The notes below the pieces were generated by a model that was not told the origin of the DNA, did not search any database, and saw only the letters and a program-made list of their open reading frames with translations. From the NCBI RefSeq assembly GCF_015234585.1, contig NZ_JADFCM010000001.1:372001-436000 (forward strand): a stretch of 64,000 bases of DNA. Direction: 5' to 3'. Below are positions 45,290-55,076 of this stretch, piece after piece. Made by a program: the position numbers and the translations under genes. Each line of letters begins with the position of its first letter. Position 1 is the stretch's first letter. The stretch comes from Pseudalkalibacillus hwajinpoensis (GTDB lineage Bacteria > Bacillota > Bacilli > Bacillales > Guptibacillaceae).

Positions 45290-45317
45290 GTGACTTAAGA
45301 TGTGCGCCTTAAGTCAC
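45290..45317 (+). promoter_or_regulatory. Second RNA hairpin between kinase and CapD/EpsC genes
   Basis: Perfect 10-bp stem GTGACTTAAG/CTTAAGTCAC with loop ATGTGCGC, no T-run. Together with the preceding terminator it occupies the place where B. subtilis carries the EAR antitermination RNA. I cannot show that it is an EAR. Confidence 0.45.
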
Positions 45318-45349
45318 CTTAAGCGTTTATTAAAAGGGGGAGTGGTGAA

Positions 45350-45502
45350 ATGAAGGGGACGGATCAATTGCCAAAGTCGATTCGAAAAGCCATTCGGTAT
45401 ATTAAGCAAGATGCTCCAGATCAGAAGCTGCTAGAAATTCAGGGATTATTGAACAGATCCATTGAAGAGCGTATGACAAAATCAAAAGTGGGGTGCAAGT
45501 AA
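45350..45502 (+). CDS. Small hypothetical protein (50 aa) in EPS locus 2
   Basis: 50 aa, MKGTDQLPKSIRKAIRYIKQ then a second helix LLEIQGLLNRSIEERM, basic and soluble. Strong AGGGGGAG before the ATG. Its TAA is immediately followed by the ATG of the CapD/EpsC gene, so translation is coupled. The helical pattern with few aromatics recalls small DNA- or protein-binding modulators, but I do not recognise a family. Confidence 0.65.
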   Translation: MKGTDQLPKSIRKAIRYIKQDAPDQKLLEIQGLLNRSIEERMTKSKVGCK

Positions 45503-47326
45503 ATGACTTATCGAAAACGGTTATCGTCGTTAATCGTGATAGATTCATTGATTGTAGCTTTTGCGATTTTTATTAGTAGCTTTCTTCTTAATTATCATGA
45601 TTTTTTATCATCAAAACCGATCATAGCTAGCTCGATTGTACTTTTACTTGGTCATCATTTCTTTTCATACTATTACAAGCTATACAAACGAGCATGGCAG
45701 TATGCGAGTATCGGGGAGCTAGTCGTTATATTCCGGGTCGTGACGTTCTCGATCGCTCTAGCAGCATTAGCACAATTCGTTATGCTACAGGATATATACT
45801 TCAGAGCGTTAGCGATCACGTGGATGATTCATATGTTACTCATCGGAGGCTCACGCTTCGCCTGGAGAATGTTCCGAGATACGTATATGAATACGAAAAA
45901 TAAGAAGAAGCGCGTACTTGTGATCGGCGCTGGCTCAGCAGGGCGGATGATCGTTAGGCAGTTAAGGCAAAGTGTTGATTCTGACTTGAATCCAATTGGC
46001 TTTATCGATGATGATATCAGAAAGCAGAACTTAGAAATCATGGGTGTTCCTGTTCTTGGCTCAACAGATGATATCGAAGAACAAGTGAGAAAGCTTGAAA
46101 TTGATAATATCGTCATTGCGATTCCCTCTCTCTCTAAAGGTGAGATGAAGCGCATTTACGAAGAATGCTCGAAAACAAAAGCGAAGACGCAAATCATTCC
46201 AATGATTGAAGACTTAATGACTGGTAAACTGTCGATCAACAGCTTTCGTGATGTGAAAGTAGAAGATTTATTAGGCCGCGAGCCGATTAAATTGGATACG
46301 GACAATATCGCTGAAACGCTCACTGGAAAAACAGTTCTCGTTACAGGTGCTGGCGGTTCCATCGGTTCTGAAATCTGTCGCCAGGTATCGAAATTCAATC
46401 CAGATCAAGTTGTTCTACTCGGTCACGGTGAAAACAGCATTTATACAATTGAAATGGAACTCCGCAATACATACGGTGACACCATTACGTTCATTCCAGT
46501 GATTGCGGACGTACAGGATCGTGAGCGTCTTGGCGAAGTGATGAAAACGCACTGTCCGAATGTTGTGTATCATGCGGCAGCGCATAAACACGTACCTTTA
46601 ATGGAAGCAAACCCGCATGAATCGGTGAAAAATAACGTTATCGGAACGAAAAATGTTGCCGAAGCCGCAAGCGATGCGGACGTTGATACGTTCGTTATGG
46701 TATCAACAGATAAAGCCGTTAACCCAACAAGTGTCATGGGCGCAACAAAGCGTCTTGCGGAAATGATTGTCCAACAGATGGACAAGATCAGCGCGACACG
46801 ATTCGTAGCCGTTCGTTTCGGTAATGTACTTGGCAGTCGTGGTAGCGTCATTCCACTCTTTAAGAAGCAAATTCAAAAAGGTGGACCGGTTACCGTCACG
46901 CATCCGGATATGGTTCGTTACTTTATGACCATCCCTGAAGCGTCAAGACTAGTGATTCAAGCTGGCGCAATGGCAAGAGGCGGAGAGATTTTTGTTCTTG
47001 ATATGGGTGAGCCGGTTAAGATTGTGGATCTCGCGGAAAATCTTATTAAACTGTCCGGTTACTCGGTTGATGAGATTGGGATTAAGTTTGCCGGTGTGCG
47101 ACCAGGTGAGAAGTTGTATGAAGAGCTTCTTGGTAAGGATGAGGTTCATGATGAGCAGATTTATCCTAAGATCTATGTTGGGAAGTCGATTAATGCGGAT
47201 TTGAGTGTAGTGATGGATTTTGTTGGGCGGTTTGAGGATATGGATAAGTTGGGTGTGAGAGAGAGGGCTTTGGATATTGCGCATAATCGGGTTGGTTCTG
47301 AGGAAGAGTTGGTGTATGCGAAGTGA
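45503..47326 (+). CDS. Membrane-bound NDP-sugar 4,6-dehydratase/epimerase (CapD/EpsC type)
   Basis: 607 aa: four N-terminal membrane helices (about residues 8-115), a CoA-binding-like Rossmann domain (VLVIGAGSAGRMIVRQLRQ) and the SDR catalytic domain with TGAGGSIGSEICRQ, followed by AAAHKHVPLME and STDKAVNPTSVMGATKR. This is the FlaA1/CapD/EpsC family that makes UDP-4-keto-6-deoxy-HexNAc from UDP-GlcNAc. It probably provides the first sugar of the repeat. Confidence 0.94.
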   Translation: MTYRKRLSSLIVIDSLIVAFAIFISSFLLNYHDFLSSKPIIASSIVLLLGHHFFSYYYKLYKRAWQYASIGELVVIFRVVTFSIALAALAQFVMLQDIYFRALAITWMIHMLLIGGSRFAWRMFRDTYMNTKNKKKRVLVIGAGSAGRMIVRQLRQSVDSDLNPIGFIDDDIRKQNLEIMGVPVLGSTDDIEEQVRKLEIDNIVIAIPSLSKGEMKRIYEECSKTKAKTQIIPMIEDLMTGKLSINSFRDVKVEDLLGREPIKLDTDNIAETLTGKTVLVTGAGGSIGSEICRQVSKFNPDQVVLLGHGENSIYTIEMELRNTYGDTITFIPVIADVQDRERLGEVMKTHCPNVVYHAAAHKHVPLMEANPHESVKNNVIGTKNVAEAASDADVDTFVMVSTDKAVNPTSVMGATKRLAEMIVQQMDKISATRFVAVRFGNVLGSRGSVIPLFKKQIQKGGPVTVTHPDMVRYFMTIPEASRLVIQAGAMARGGEIFVLDMGEPVKIVDLAENLIKLSGYSVDEIGIKFAGVRPGEKLYEELLGKDEVHDEQIYPKIYVGKSINADLSVVMDFVGRFEDMDKLGVRERALDIAHNRVGSEEELVYAK

Positions 47327-47361
47327 TCTTCTCTTTCTGATTTTTAACTAGTAATTTTATG

Positions 47362-47401
47362 TAGGTGTTGAGTACTTTCAGATTCCTGTACTTAACACCT
47401 A
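47362..47401 (+). promoter_or_regulatory. Hairpin downstream of the CapD/EpsC-type gene
   Basis: 14-bp stem TAGGTGTTGAGTAC/GTACTTAACACCTA with one G-U pair and a 12-base loop, no T-run. A second, imperfect hairpin centred near 47483 (GCTAGTTTGATAG/CTATCTTAGAACTAGC) follows in the 211-base gap before the priming transferase. Confidence 0.5.
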
Positions 47402-47537
47402 TAACATTGAGGAGTTAAGTGTGATTAAAAGGAAGATAGACAAAATAGTGGGTTACTTGGTTAGTTGCTAGTTTGATAGAAAAACTATCTTAGAACTAGC
47501 ATCTACCCAACTAGCTGACTTAAAAGGAGAGTTAACT

Positions 47538-48173
47538 ATGTATATGAAGGTTAAGAGAGTTATGGATATTGTTCTTTCTTCATTAGGAATTGTGATATTA
47601 TCACCGGTTTTTATCGTTTTAATTATTGCAATCAAGGCAGAATCGAAGGGGCCGGTACTATTTAAACAAAAACGTGTCGGTATTCATAAAAAGCATTTCA
47701 ATATATTGAAGTTCCGTACGATGAGAATTGATACACCTAAGGACACTCCTACTCACTTATTAGAGAATCCGGAACAGTATATTACAAAAGTCGGGAAGTT
47801 TATGAGAAAGACAAGCTTGGATGAACTTCCGCAGATCTTTAATATATTTGCTGGTCAAATGGCAGTGATTGGACCTCGTCCAGCGCTTTGGAATCAGTAT
47901 GATCTTATTGAAGAGCGTGATAAGTATGGGGCTAATGATGTTCCGCCTGGGTTGACTGGGTGGGCACAGATTAATGGGAGAGATGAGCTGGCTATTGAGG
48001 TGAAGTCAAAATTGGATGGGGAGTACATTGAGAGAATTGGTTTTGGGATGGATGTTAAGTGTTTTTTTGGTACTCTAATAAGTATTATTAAGAGTGATGG
48101 AGTTATTGAAGGTGGTACGGGTAACATGGTGGATAAAGAAATTGCTAGTACGAAGGAGAGCTCTTCCAAATGA
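47538..48173 (+). CDS. Undecaprenyl-phosphate sugar phosphotransferase (priming enzyme), EPS locus 2
   Basis: 211-aa PglC/EpsL-type monotopic transferase: one N-terminal hydrophobic segment (RVMDIVLSSLGIVILSPVF), then FKQKRVGIHKKHFNILKFRT, RKTSLDELPQIFNI, IGPRPAL and PPGLTGWAQINGRD. With the CapD-like dehydratase it probably starts repeats with a deoxy-HexNAc derivative. AAAAGGAGAG precedes the ATG. The last four bases overlap the next gene (ATGA). Confidence 0.94.
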   Translation: MYMKVKRVMDIVLSSLGIVILSPVFIVLIIAIKAESKGPVLFKQKRVGIHKKHFNILKFRTMRIDTPKDTPTHLLENPEQYITKVGKFMRKTSLDELPQIFNIFAGQMAVIGPRPALWNQYDLIEERDKYGANDVPPGLTGWAQINGRDELAIEVKSKLDGEYIERIGFGMDVKCFFGTLISIIKSDGVIEGGTGNMVDKEIASTKESSSK

Positions 48174-49024
48174 AGACGATTCTAATTACAGGAGTTAACA
48201 GTTATATAGGTTTAAGCTTTAAGCAATGGCTGGAAAACTACCAAGGTCAATATATAGTAGAGTCAATTAGCTTACGAAACGATGCATGGAAGACAAAAGA
48301 CTTCTCAAAGTATGATGTTGTTTATCATGTAGCTGGAATAGCACATATTAAGGAAACGAGAGAAAACGCTAATCTATATTTTAAGGTAAATCGAGATTTG
48401 ACTAGTGAACTAGCACTTAAAGCAAAAAATGAGGGTGTCAAACAATTCATATTCGTGAGTTCTATGAGTGTTTATGGAATTGAGAGTGGTGTAATTGATG
48501 AAAAATCTCCTCTTAAGCCAAAAAGTAATTATGGAATGTCTAAGCTACAAGCTGAGAAAAAGATTAAAATGTTAGAAAATGATTTTTTTAAAGTTGTAAT
48601 ATTACGCCCGCCCATGATTTATGGTAAGGATTGCAAAGGGAATTATAATAAGTTAGCAAAAATCGCTCGAAAATTACCTTTCTTTCCAAATATAGAAAAT
48701 AAACGTAGCATGATATATATAGATAACTTATCCGAACTCGTAAGATTGCTAGTTGAGAATTCTAATAGCGGTTTATTTTTTCCTCAGAATAAAGAATATG
48801 TCTCTACTTCAAAAATGGTTAAACTTATAGCAGATAATCATAAAAATAAGATTAGATTTACAAGATTATTTAATCCTTTGTTAAAGCATAACAGGGTTAG
48901 CATTATTAATAAAGTGTTTGGGAATCTGGTATATGAGAAGCAGATGTCTGAAGTAAATATGAAATATCAATTATATGACTTAGAAACTTCAATTCCTCTA
49001 ACTGAAAGGGGGCACTTAAAATGA
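48170..49024 (+). CDS. NAD-dependent epimerase/dehydratase family protein
   Basis: 284-aa extended SDR. The nucleotide motif is ILITGVNSYIGLSFKQWL (residues 4-21), lacking the middle glycines of the usual TGxxGxxG. VYHVAGIAH and catalytic YGMSKLQAEK are present, with a Ser in VSSMSVYG. It resembles UDP-sugar 4-epimerases/reductases paired with PglC-type transferases. The substrate is unknown. From here the DNA becomes visibly richer in A and T. Confidence 0.85.
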   Translation: MKTILITGVNSYIGLSFKQWLENYQGQYIVESISLRNDAWKTKDFSKYDVVYHVAGIAHIKETRENANLYFKVNRDLTSELALKAKNEGVKQFIFVSSMSVYGIESGVIDEKSPLKPKSNYGMSKLQAEKKIKMLENDFFKVVILRPPMIYGKDCKGNYNKLAKIARKLPFFPNIENKRSMIYIDNLSELVRLLVENSNSGLFFPQNKEYVSTSKMVKLIADNHKNKIRFTRLFNPLLKHNRVSIINKVFGNLVYEKQMSEVNMKYQLYDLETSIPLTERGHLK

Positions 49025-49800
49025 GTACTATAAAAACTGAGGGTAATTTTATAAGCATTATTATGCCTTCATATAATTGTGAAAACTTTATAGAAGATGC
49101 TATTAGGTCTGTAATAGAACAAACATATAAACAATGGGAATTAATAGTAATTGATGATGGATCTGTAGACAATACAAATAGAATAATAGAAAAATTATCA
49201 AATACAGATAGTCGTATTAGATTCTATATAAATGATGAAAATCAGGGCGTATCAGCTACAAGGAATAAAGGCCTATCACTTGCAGTCGGTGATTGGATTG
49301 CTTTTTTAGATAGCGACGATATGTGGGAGAAAACAAAACTTGAAAAACAGATGCTTCACGCACGAAATTCAAAGTCTGAGTTTTTATTCACAGGATCCTC
49401 TTTTATTAACGAATCTGGAGAGTATTATCAAGGTGAATTTAAGGTTCCAGAATTGGTTGACTATAGAAAATTGAAAAAACATAATGTGATTTCTTGCTCA
49501 TCAGTTCTTATTAAAAAGCGGTATTTTGATGATGTTAAAATGGAAAATGACGATATACATGAAGATTATGCAGTATGGTTAAAGGTTCTTAAATCTAATA
49601 CAGTTGCTCATGGTATTAATGAACCGCTCTTAATATATAGAATTTCTCGAAAATCTAAATCAGGAAATAAAATAAAAACTATAAAAATGACATATAAAGT
49701 TTACCGGTTTATAGGGATAAATCCAATTAGTTCTTTATATTATATGGTAAGTCACATTTTGGGATCAATTAAAAAGTACAAAAAAATCAAATTTAATTGA
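49021..49800 (+). CDS. Family 2 glycosyltransferase
   Basis: 259-aa GT-A enzyme: ISIIMPSYNCENFIEDAIRS start, ELIVIDDGSVDNT, QGVSATRNKGL and the metal site IAFLDSDDMW; the C-terminal HEDYAVWLK is the usual acidic block. Overlaps the SDR gene in ATGA. The donor and acceptor cannot be told. Confidence 0.9.
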   Translation: MSTIKTEGNFISIIMPSYNCENFIEDAIRSVIEQTYKQWELIVIDDGSVDNTNRIIEKLSNTDSRIRFYINDENQGVSATRNKGLSLAVGDWIAFLDSDDMWEKTKLEKQMLHARNSKSEFLFTGSSFINESGEYYQGEFKVPELVDYRKLKKHNVISCSSVLIKKRYFDDVKMENDDIHEDYAVWLKVLKSNTVAHGINEPLLIYRISRKSKSGNKIKTIKMTYKVYRFIGINPISSLYYMVSHILGSIKKYKKIKFN

Positions 49801-49997
49801 TAAGGTTGTATATTACATCTTACATATTGAAAAATTGTAATGTTTATCTGAATAATTCTCTTTGATAATAGTTAATTTTAATTAGATATTACTTTGAACC
49901 GAGCATAAAAATTATTATCAATCACTTAGAGTTTTTCAAGAATACATATATAAACTAGTTTTTTTATGTGAATTATTAATTAAAGTAGGGATAAATA

Positions 49998-51035
49998 ATG
50001 GAAAAGCAAATTTTTATTTGTGGTAACTTTGGTTATGAAAATAACCAATTAGATGGACAAACAATTAAGACTAGAGTTTTAAAAGAAGAGTTAGAGAAAC
50101 GTATCAATACTAATATTGTTTTTACAGACACATCTTATATAAAAAAGAATCCAATTTCAGTACTAAAAGACATTTTTAAAAAATTCATAAGAAGTTCACA
50201 TATTATTATTATGCCTGATAGCAGAGCATTAAAGGTGTTACTGCCATTTTATATACTTCTTAATAATAAAAAAAGGGATATTAGATATGTAGTAATTGGT
50301 GGTTGGTTACCTAGCTTTTTGGAAGCAAACAGCATTTATCGGATTTTATGCGCGAAACTTAACGGTATATATGTAGAAGCAAATGAAATGAAGAACAGGA
50401 TGGAGAAAATAGGATTAAATAACATTAAAGTGTTGCCTAACTTCAGAGACTTTAGTGTTGAAAAAAAACAGAAAAAAGGAAAACACCTCCCGTTGAGACT
50501 TGTTTACTTTTCAAGAGTGATAAAGGAAAAAGGTGTGGAATTAGCAATAGCAGCTATAAATGAACTAAATAAAAAAGAAACAGTAGTTATGTTAGATATA
50601 TTTGGGCCGCTAATTGAAGAATATAAGCCTGATTTTCTAGAGATAATGAAAAATCAAGGTAAAGAAATAGAATATAAAGGTTATTTAGAGCCTGATGAAA
50701 TACACGAAAAATTATCTGAATATGATGCCATGATACTTCCTACATACTTTTCATCTGAAGGTTTTCCAGGGGCAGTGATAGATGCTTACATTTCAGGTCT
50801 TCCGGTATTAGCTTCTGATTGGAAATATAATAAAGAGTTTGTTATTGATAATTACACAGGTTTAATATTCAAAGTAAAAGACATTGAAGATATAATCAAA
50901 AAAATCGAAATAATATTAACAAACTCTAATTTACTCGAAAGCTTAAAAGAAAATAGTTTGAAGCAATCCTTAAAATATCATGTAGATTTTGTAATTCCAG
51001 AAATAATAAAAGATATGAATATAGATAAAACATGA
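49998..51035 (+). CDS. Glycosyltransferase family 4
   Basis: 345-aa GT-B enzyme. The C-terminal domain begins RLVYFSRVIKEKGVELAIAA and has YKGYLEPDEIHEKLSEYDAM and LPTYFSSEGFPGAVIDAYIS, the donor-binding EGFPG motif. The N-terminal domain is divergent. AGTAGGGATAAATA before ATG. A 197-base AT-rich spacer separates it from the previous gene. Confidence 0.87.
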   Translation: MEKQIFICGNFGYENNQLDGQTIKTRVLKEELEKRINTNIVFTDTSYIKKNPISVLKDIFKKFIRSSHIIIMPDSRALKVLLPFYILLNNKKRDIRYVVIGGWLPSFLEANSIYRILCAKLNGIYVEANEMKNRMEKIGLNNIKVLPNFRDFSVEKKQKKGKHLPLRLVYFSRVIKEKGVELAIAAINELNKKETVVMLDIFGPLIEEYKPDFLEIMKNQGKEIEYKGYLEPDEIHEKLSEYDAMILPTYFSSEGFPGAVIDAYISGLPVLASDWKYNKEFVIDNYTGLIFKVKDIEDIIKKIEIILTNSNLLESLKENSLKQSLKYHVDFVIPEIIKDMNIDKT

Positions 51036-51093
51036 ATTAACTGGTATTAGTTGTACAAATATGAATGAGTTGTTATATGAGGTGTGGATTTTA

Positions 51094-52236
51094 ATGAGGA
51101 AAAAAGTACTTTTTTTTGCGATTTCTAAAAAAGAATTATCTGGTGGCCAAACCATGATTTATAATGCCTTGAAACATATTGATAAAGCAAACTATGATGT
51201 TGAATTACTTGTTCAATCAGAGTGCCCATTATCAAGAAAAGTTGAACGTGAAGGAATAAAAGTTAATTTTTTACCCTTCCCTAATATATCACTTCAAAAA
51301 AAGAGAATTAATTCTAATTGGATTAGTATATTCATTAGTAAAATTTTGATGGTTTTAACGCTCTTATTATTCTCAATTCGAACATTTCAATTTGTTAGAA
51401 AACATGAGTATGAAATTGTTTGGTGTGAAAATATAAAAGTTTTATTATCTGTCTCATTACTAAAGTTTTCCAATGTTAAGTTAGTATTCAATATGTGGAG
51501 CATGGTCAACTCCCGTTTGGGCATACGGTTAATTACTTTAATCTCTAATCACATTATAGTTGAAGGCTTTTTTCAAAAGGAATTGTTTACTTCCGTAAAA
51601 GCGCCACCAATCACAGTAATTTATACTCAAATTGATAAAGATATATTTAAAGGTTCACAGATAAACACGAGAAAGGAAACTAGTAAAACTATAATTGGTT
51701 TTCTAGGAGGATGTAGGTATAGTAAAGGTTATGATATTTTTATTGAAGTTGCCTATAACTTGGTTGTGAGACAAGGATTAACAGATTTAATTTTTCATGT
51801 TGCAGGGGCTAGCCAAAGTGATGATTTAATAGATGCCACCGATTTGAGAATAAAAATAGATAAGTTAGGCGATCACATCCAGATAAATCAATGGATTGAG
51901 GATAAACACTTTTTTTATAATGAAATTGATATATTTGTCTCAACCTCTAGGAGTGAGGGACTCCCCGGAGCGGTAAGAGAAGCAATGGGATTTGGTTTAC
52001 CGGTTATAGCCACAGACGTTGGAGGTACCCAGGAAGCATTGGGGGAAACCGGGCTTATAATAACAGGAAATACTAGAGAAGAGATAGAAAAACATTGTGA
52101 GCAATTTATAAAACATTTAGTTACTTATAAACGAAAATCTCAAATTCTTGGTTCTGCTGCTCATAAAAGAGCGAATGATCTTTTTATTGGATATGGCTGG
52201 GTAAAACAACTAGAAAAAGTATTTTCTAAACAATAG
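51094..52236 (+). CDS. Glycosyltransferase family 4
   Basis: 380-aa GT-B enzyme with IIGFLGGCRYSKGYDIFIEV, IQINQWIEDKHFFYNEIDIF, then STSRSEGLPGAVREAMGFGL holding the donor-binding Glu. The membrane-like stretch near residues 90-110 is unusual for a soluble GT4 and may help it attach to the membrane. ATG 51094 has GAGGTG ten bases upstream; an in-frame ATG at 51061 has no such site. Confidence 0.87.
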   Translation: MRKKVLFFAISKKELSGGQTMIYNALKHIDKANYDVELLVQSECPLSRKVEREGIKVNFLPFPNISLQKKRINSNWISIFISKILMVLTLLLFSIRTFQFVRKHEYEIVWCENIKVLLSVSLLKFSNVKLVFNMWSMVNSRLGIRLITLISNHIIVEGFFQKELFTSVKAPPITVIYTQIDKDIFKGSQINTRKETSKTIIGFLGGCRYSKGYDIFIEVAYNLVVRQGLTDLIFHVAGASQSDDLIDATDLRIKIDKLGDHIQINQWIEDKHFFYNEIDIFVSTSRSEGLPGAVREAMGFGLPVIATDVGGTQEALGETGLIITGNTREEIEKHCEQFIKHLVTYKRKSQILGSAAHKRANDLFIGYGWVKQLEKVFSKQ

Positions 52237-52265
52237 TTTTGATAAACCTAAGGTTGAGGTAAATA

Positions 52266-53762
52266 ATGTCGAATAACAATTTGAAACAGATTAAGAATAA
52301 AACAATTAAAAGTCTTAAATGGCAATCTTTTAATTCATTAGTTAGCACAATAGTGAATCCTATTTCATTAATAGTGTTAGCATATCTTTTAACACCTAAG
52401 GAGTATGGTTATATTGCAATTCTAACTATAATTATTAGTTTTGCCGAAAAAATAGCTAATATGGGTTTTTCACATGCGATAATTCAGAAAGAAAAGGTTT
52501 CTAAGAAGGATCTTAACAGTATTTTTTGGTTTATTACAACTTTTAGTGTGATGATCTCAATAATAATTTATATATTTTCTTATAATATTGCAACGCTTTT
52601 TGGAGAACCAGAATTAGTTAAATTAATTAAATACTCATCATTAATATTTTTATTACAACCTATTGGATCGATATTCAATTCGATTCTAAAAAAGGAACTG
52701 CAATATGACTTATTTACAAAGGTTCAGATAGCACAGTTAGTTACTAATAAAGGAAGTATGTTATATTTAGCTTTTATTGGCTTAGGAACAGCAAGTTTCC
52801 CTATAGGCTATATACTTGGAAATTTAATAGCTAATTTACTGTTAATTGTAATTTTCATCAGAGGAAATATCTGGTTTCCGAAGATTCAATTTTCATTAAA
52901 TAATCTTTCTAAATATTTTAAGTTTGGTTTTTCAGTATCATTAAATTCAATTTTAAATAACCTTAGCTATTATATCGATGAAATAATTATTAGTTCTATT
53001 TTTAGTATTGAAACATTAGGGATTTATCATTTTGTGAAAAATATATTTAATAATGTTATTAGAATAGTTGATTCAACTATATCCCAAGTAATGTTTCCAG
53101 TATTTTCAAAGATGCAGAGTTTTGATAAAGAATTTACAAATTCAATTTTAAAACTTCTCAAATCTGTTTCGTTACTTATTGTACCTGTATCAATTGGTTT
53201 ATCACTAACTAGCTCACTTTTTGTACCAGTGCTGTTCGGTAGTGAGTGGCTAAATGCTATTACTATGTTTTATTATATGTGTTTCTGGGCAATATCTCAC
53301 CTTACTACATCAATTTTAGTAGGGCCATTATATGGGAGAGGTAGGTCTGATTGGGTATTATTAGTTACTGTAGTAGAAATTCCTGTAAGAATATTAGTAC
53401 TTTATCTATTTAGTTATATGGGAATTAATTATTTCATTCTAGCATTTAGTATTTTGCCGCTATTTAAATTAATTATTTATTTAAATATGATAAAAAAATT
53501 GACCGGAATTGATCTAGTTTATACAATTTTGAGTTTAAAGGGAATATATTTGGCAGCAATATTTTCTTCAAGTATTGGGCTATTAATTAAATTATCCTTA
53601 CAAAATATTATTGGATTAATTTTCACGTTATTAATAGTTATTTTATTTGTCGCCATAATATATATATTATTAATACGTTATTTAGATAGAAGTATGTTTA
53701 ACTACACCATTACTTTAATGAAGAAAGTATTTAATAGCGAGAAAAAAATTGAAACTCAGTGA
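52266..53762 (+). CDS. Polysaccharide flippase (Wzx, MOP superfamily), EPS locus 2
   Basis: 498 aa with about 14 membrane helices. The beginning (SLKWQSFNSLVSTIVNPISL, then AYLLTPKEYGYIAILTIIIS) is that of TuaB/EpsK-like flippases. Exports the lipid-linked repeat unit of locus 2. Extremely AT-rich, with almost all third positions A or T. Weak ribosome site GGTTGAGG before ATG. Confidence 0.92.
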   Translation: MSNNNLKQIKNKTIKSLKWQSFNSLVSTIVNPISLIVLAYLLTPKEYGYIAILTIIISFAEKIANMGFSHAIIQKEKVSKKDLNSIFWFITTFSVMISIIIYIFSYNIATLFGEPELVKLIKYSSLIFLLQPIGSIFNSILKKELQYDLFTKVQIAQLVTNKGSMLYLAFIGLGTASFPIGYILGNLIANLLLIVIFIRGNIWFPKIQFSLNNLSKYFKFGFSVSLNSILNNLSYYIDEIIISSIFSIETLGIYHFVKNIFNNVIRIVDSTISQVMFPVFSKMQSFDKEFTNSILKLLKSVSLLIVPVSIGLSLTSSLFVPVLFGSEWLNAITMFYYMCFWAISHLTTSILVGPLYGRGRSDWVLLVTVVEIPVRILVLYLFSYMGINYFILAFSILPLFKLIIYLNMIKKLTGIDLVYTILSLKGIYLAAIFSSSIGLLIKLSLQNIIGLIFTLLIVILFVAIIYILLIRYLDRSMFNYTITLMKKVFNSEKKIETQ

Positions 53763-53826
53763 ATTAAGAAGTAAATTATTTTAAAGTTAAGTTGACATAT
53801 TCGTCGAGTGTAAGGGGTTATACATT

Positions 53827-55017
53827 ATGATTTATCGTAACTTTAACTTAGTAGTGTTTATAAATAAAATAGCTATTTTTCTTATCTATACGTTTCCCTT
53901 TATACCATTGTTTAATATTGGATCGAGAGTAATTCAAGTCGAGACATTAGTATTCATTTTAGTACTTATATCTTTTACTATTGAGTTGTCTAGAATTAGT
54001 TTTGGGGATTTATCCAAAGATAATATTATTTTGTTATTTGTATTGTGGTTGTTTTCCTTACTAACAGTGATTAGTCTTTTTTATACAAGTGAAGTAATAT
54101 TGGCACAATTACAAGATTTAATCTATTGGCTGCTCAGTTTTTCGCCACTTATTCTTATTAGAAGTAAATTAAATGGTGTCCCTACATATAATTATATTCG
54201 TAGCATAATGTTCTCATCTATAGTAGGGTCACTTATAGTTATTCTGATTAAAGTAAGTAGTGATACGGTCATAAGAAGTACAGGATTTATGTCTAGTTCT
54301 AATTTAGCAGGAGTACTATTTGCATTAGCTGCAATTATTAGTTTTGGATATTATCTTGAATTCAAAGGTAAACTTGCTCTAATTACATTCTTAATAAATA
54401 TAGTTGCAATTCTTTCCACCGGATCAAGAGAATCTTTAATTACGTTAGTAATAGCTATTGTAATCATTGGTCTGTTATTATTTATAAAATCAAGAAAACA
54501 AGTTATGAGATGGGTTTTATTGGTGATAGTTATTTTTGTTGCCGGTTTGTTCATATTAAATAAGTTACTACCAGATATTTTGCGTCGGTACTTGGTTACC
54601 ATCACAAGTATATCTAGTGGGAATGAAAGTGAAATAAACTTTGCATTTTCAGATAGAATTATTTTATGGAAAGAGTTGGTTAATTGGATTATTGAAAATC
54701 CCTTAACTCCTTTGGGTTTTCAAGGTTTACAAATAACAGGGACTTTTGGGCTTTATGCGCATAATATGTTTTTACAATCTATAGTGATTGGTGGATTGGT
54801 TGGTTTAATTGCATTTTTTTTATTGATAGGGATTATCTATAAATACTGTCTAAGAGTTTTTTTAAATCAACCCTCACCTATTTCATCATCATTATTAGCA
54901 CTATTAATAAGTTATTCATTAACTGGAATGGTCTCCGATCATTTTTTGAATTTTTTTACCTGGAATTTCATAATGTTTATAGTTTTAAGGCAGCATGTTG
55001 AGAAGCAAAATTTATAA
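53827..55017 (+). CDS. O-antigen polymerase/ligase-like membrane protein (Wzy), EPS locus 2
   Basis: 396 aa, about ten to eleven helices. The STGSRESLITLVIAIVIIGL segment and a large loop with NPLTPLGFQGLQITGTFGLY followed by AHNMFLQSIVIGGLVGL match the Wzy_C/O-antigen ligase pattern. It pairs with the flippase just upstream. Polymerase, rather than ligase, is inferred because the locus otherwise lacks one. Confidence 0.87.
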   Translation: MIYRNFNLVVFINKIAIFLIYTFPFIPLFNIGSRVIQVETLVFILVLISFTIELSRISFGDLSKDNIILLFVLWLFSLLTVISLFYTSEVILAQLQDLIYWLLSFSPLILIRSKLNGVPTYNYIRSIMFSSIVGSLIVILIKVSSDTVIRSTGFMSSSNLAGVLFALAAIISFGYYLEFKGKLALITFLINIVAILSTGSRESLITLVIAIVIIGLLLFIKSRKQVMRWVLLVIVIFVAGLFILNKLLPDILRRYLVTITSISSGNESEINFAFSDRIILWKELVNWIIENPLTPLGFQGLQITGTFGLYAHNMFLQSIVIGGLVGLIAFFLLIGIIYKYCLRVFLNQPSPISSSLLALLISYSLTGMVSDHFLNFFTWNFIMFIVLRQHVEKQNL

Positions 55018-55076
55018 AAAATTTGATTTATATATACGTAAATAATAACAATAATGTAAAAGAAAAGGTGTTTTGA

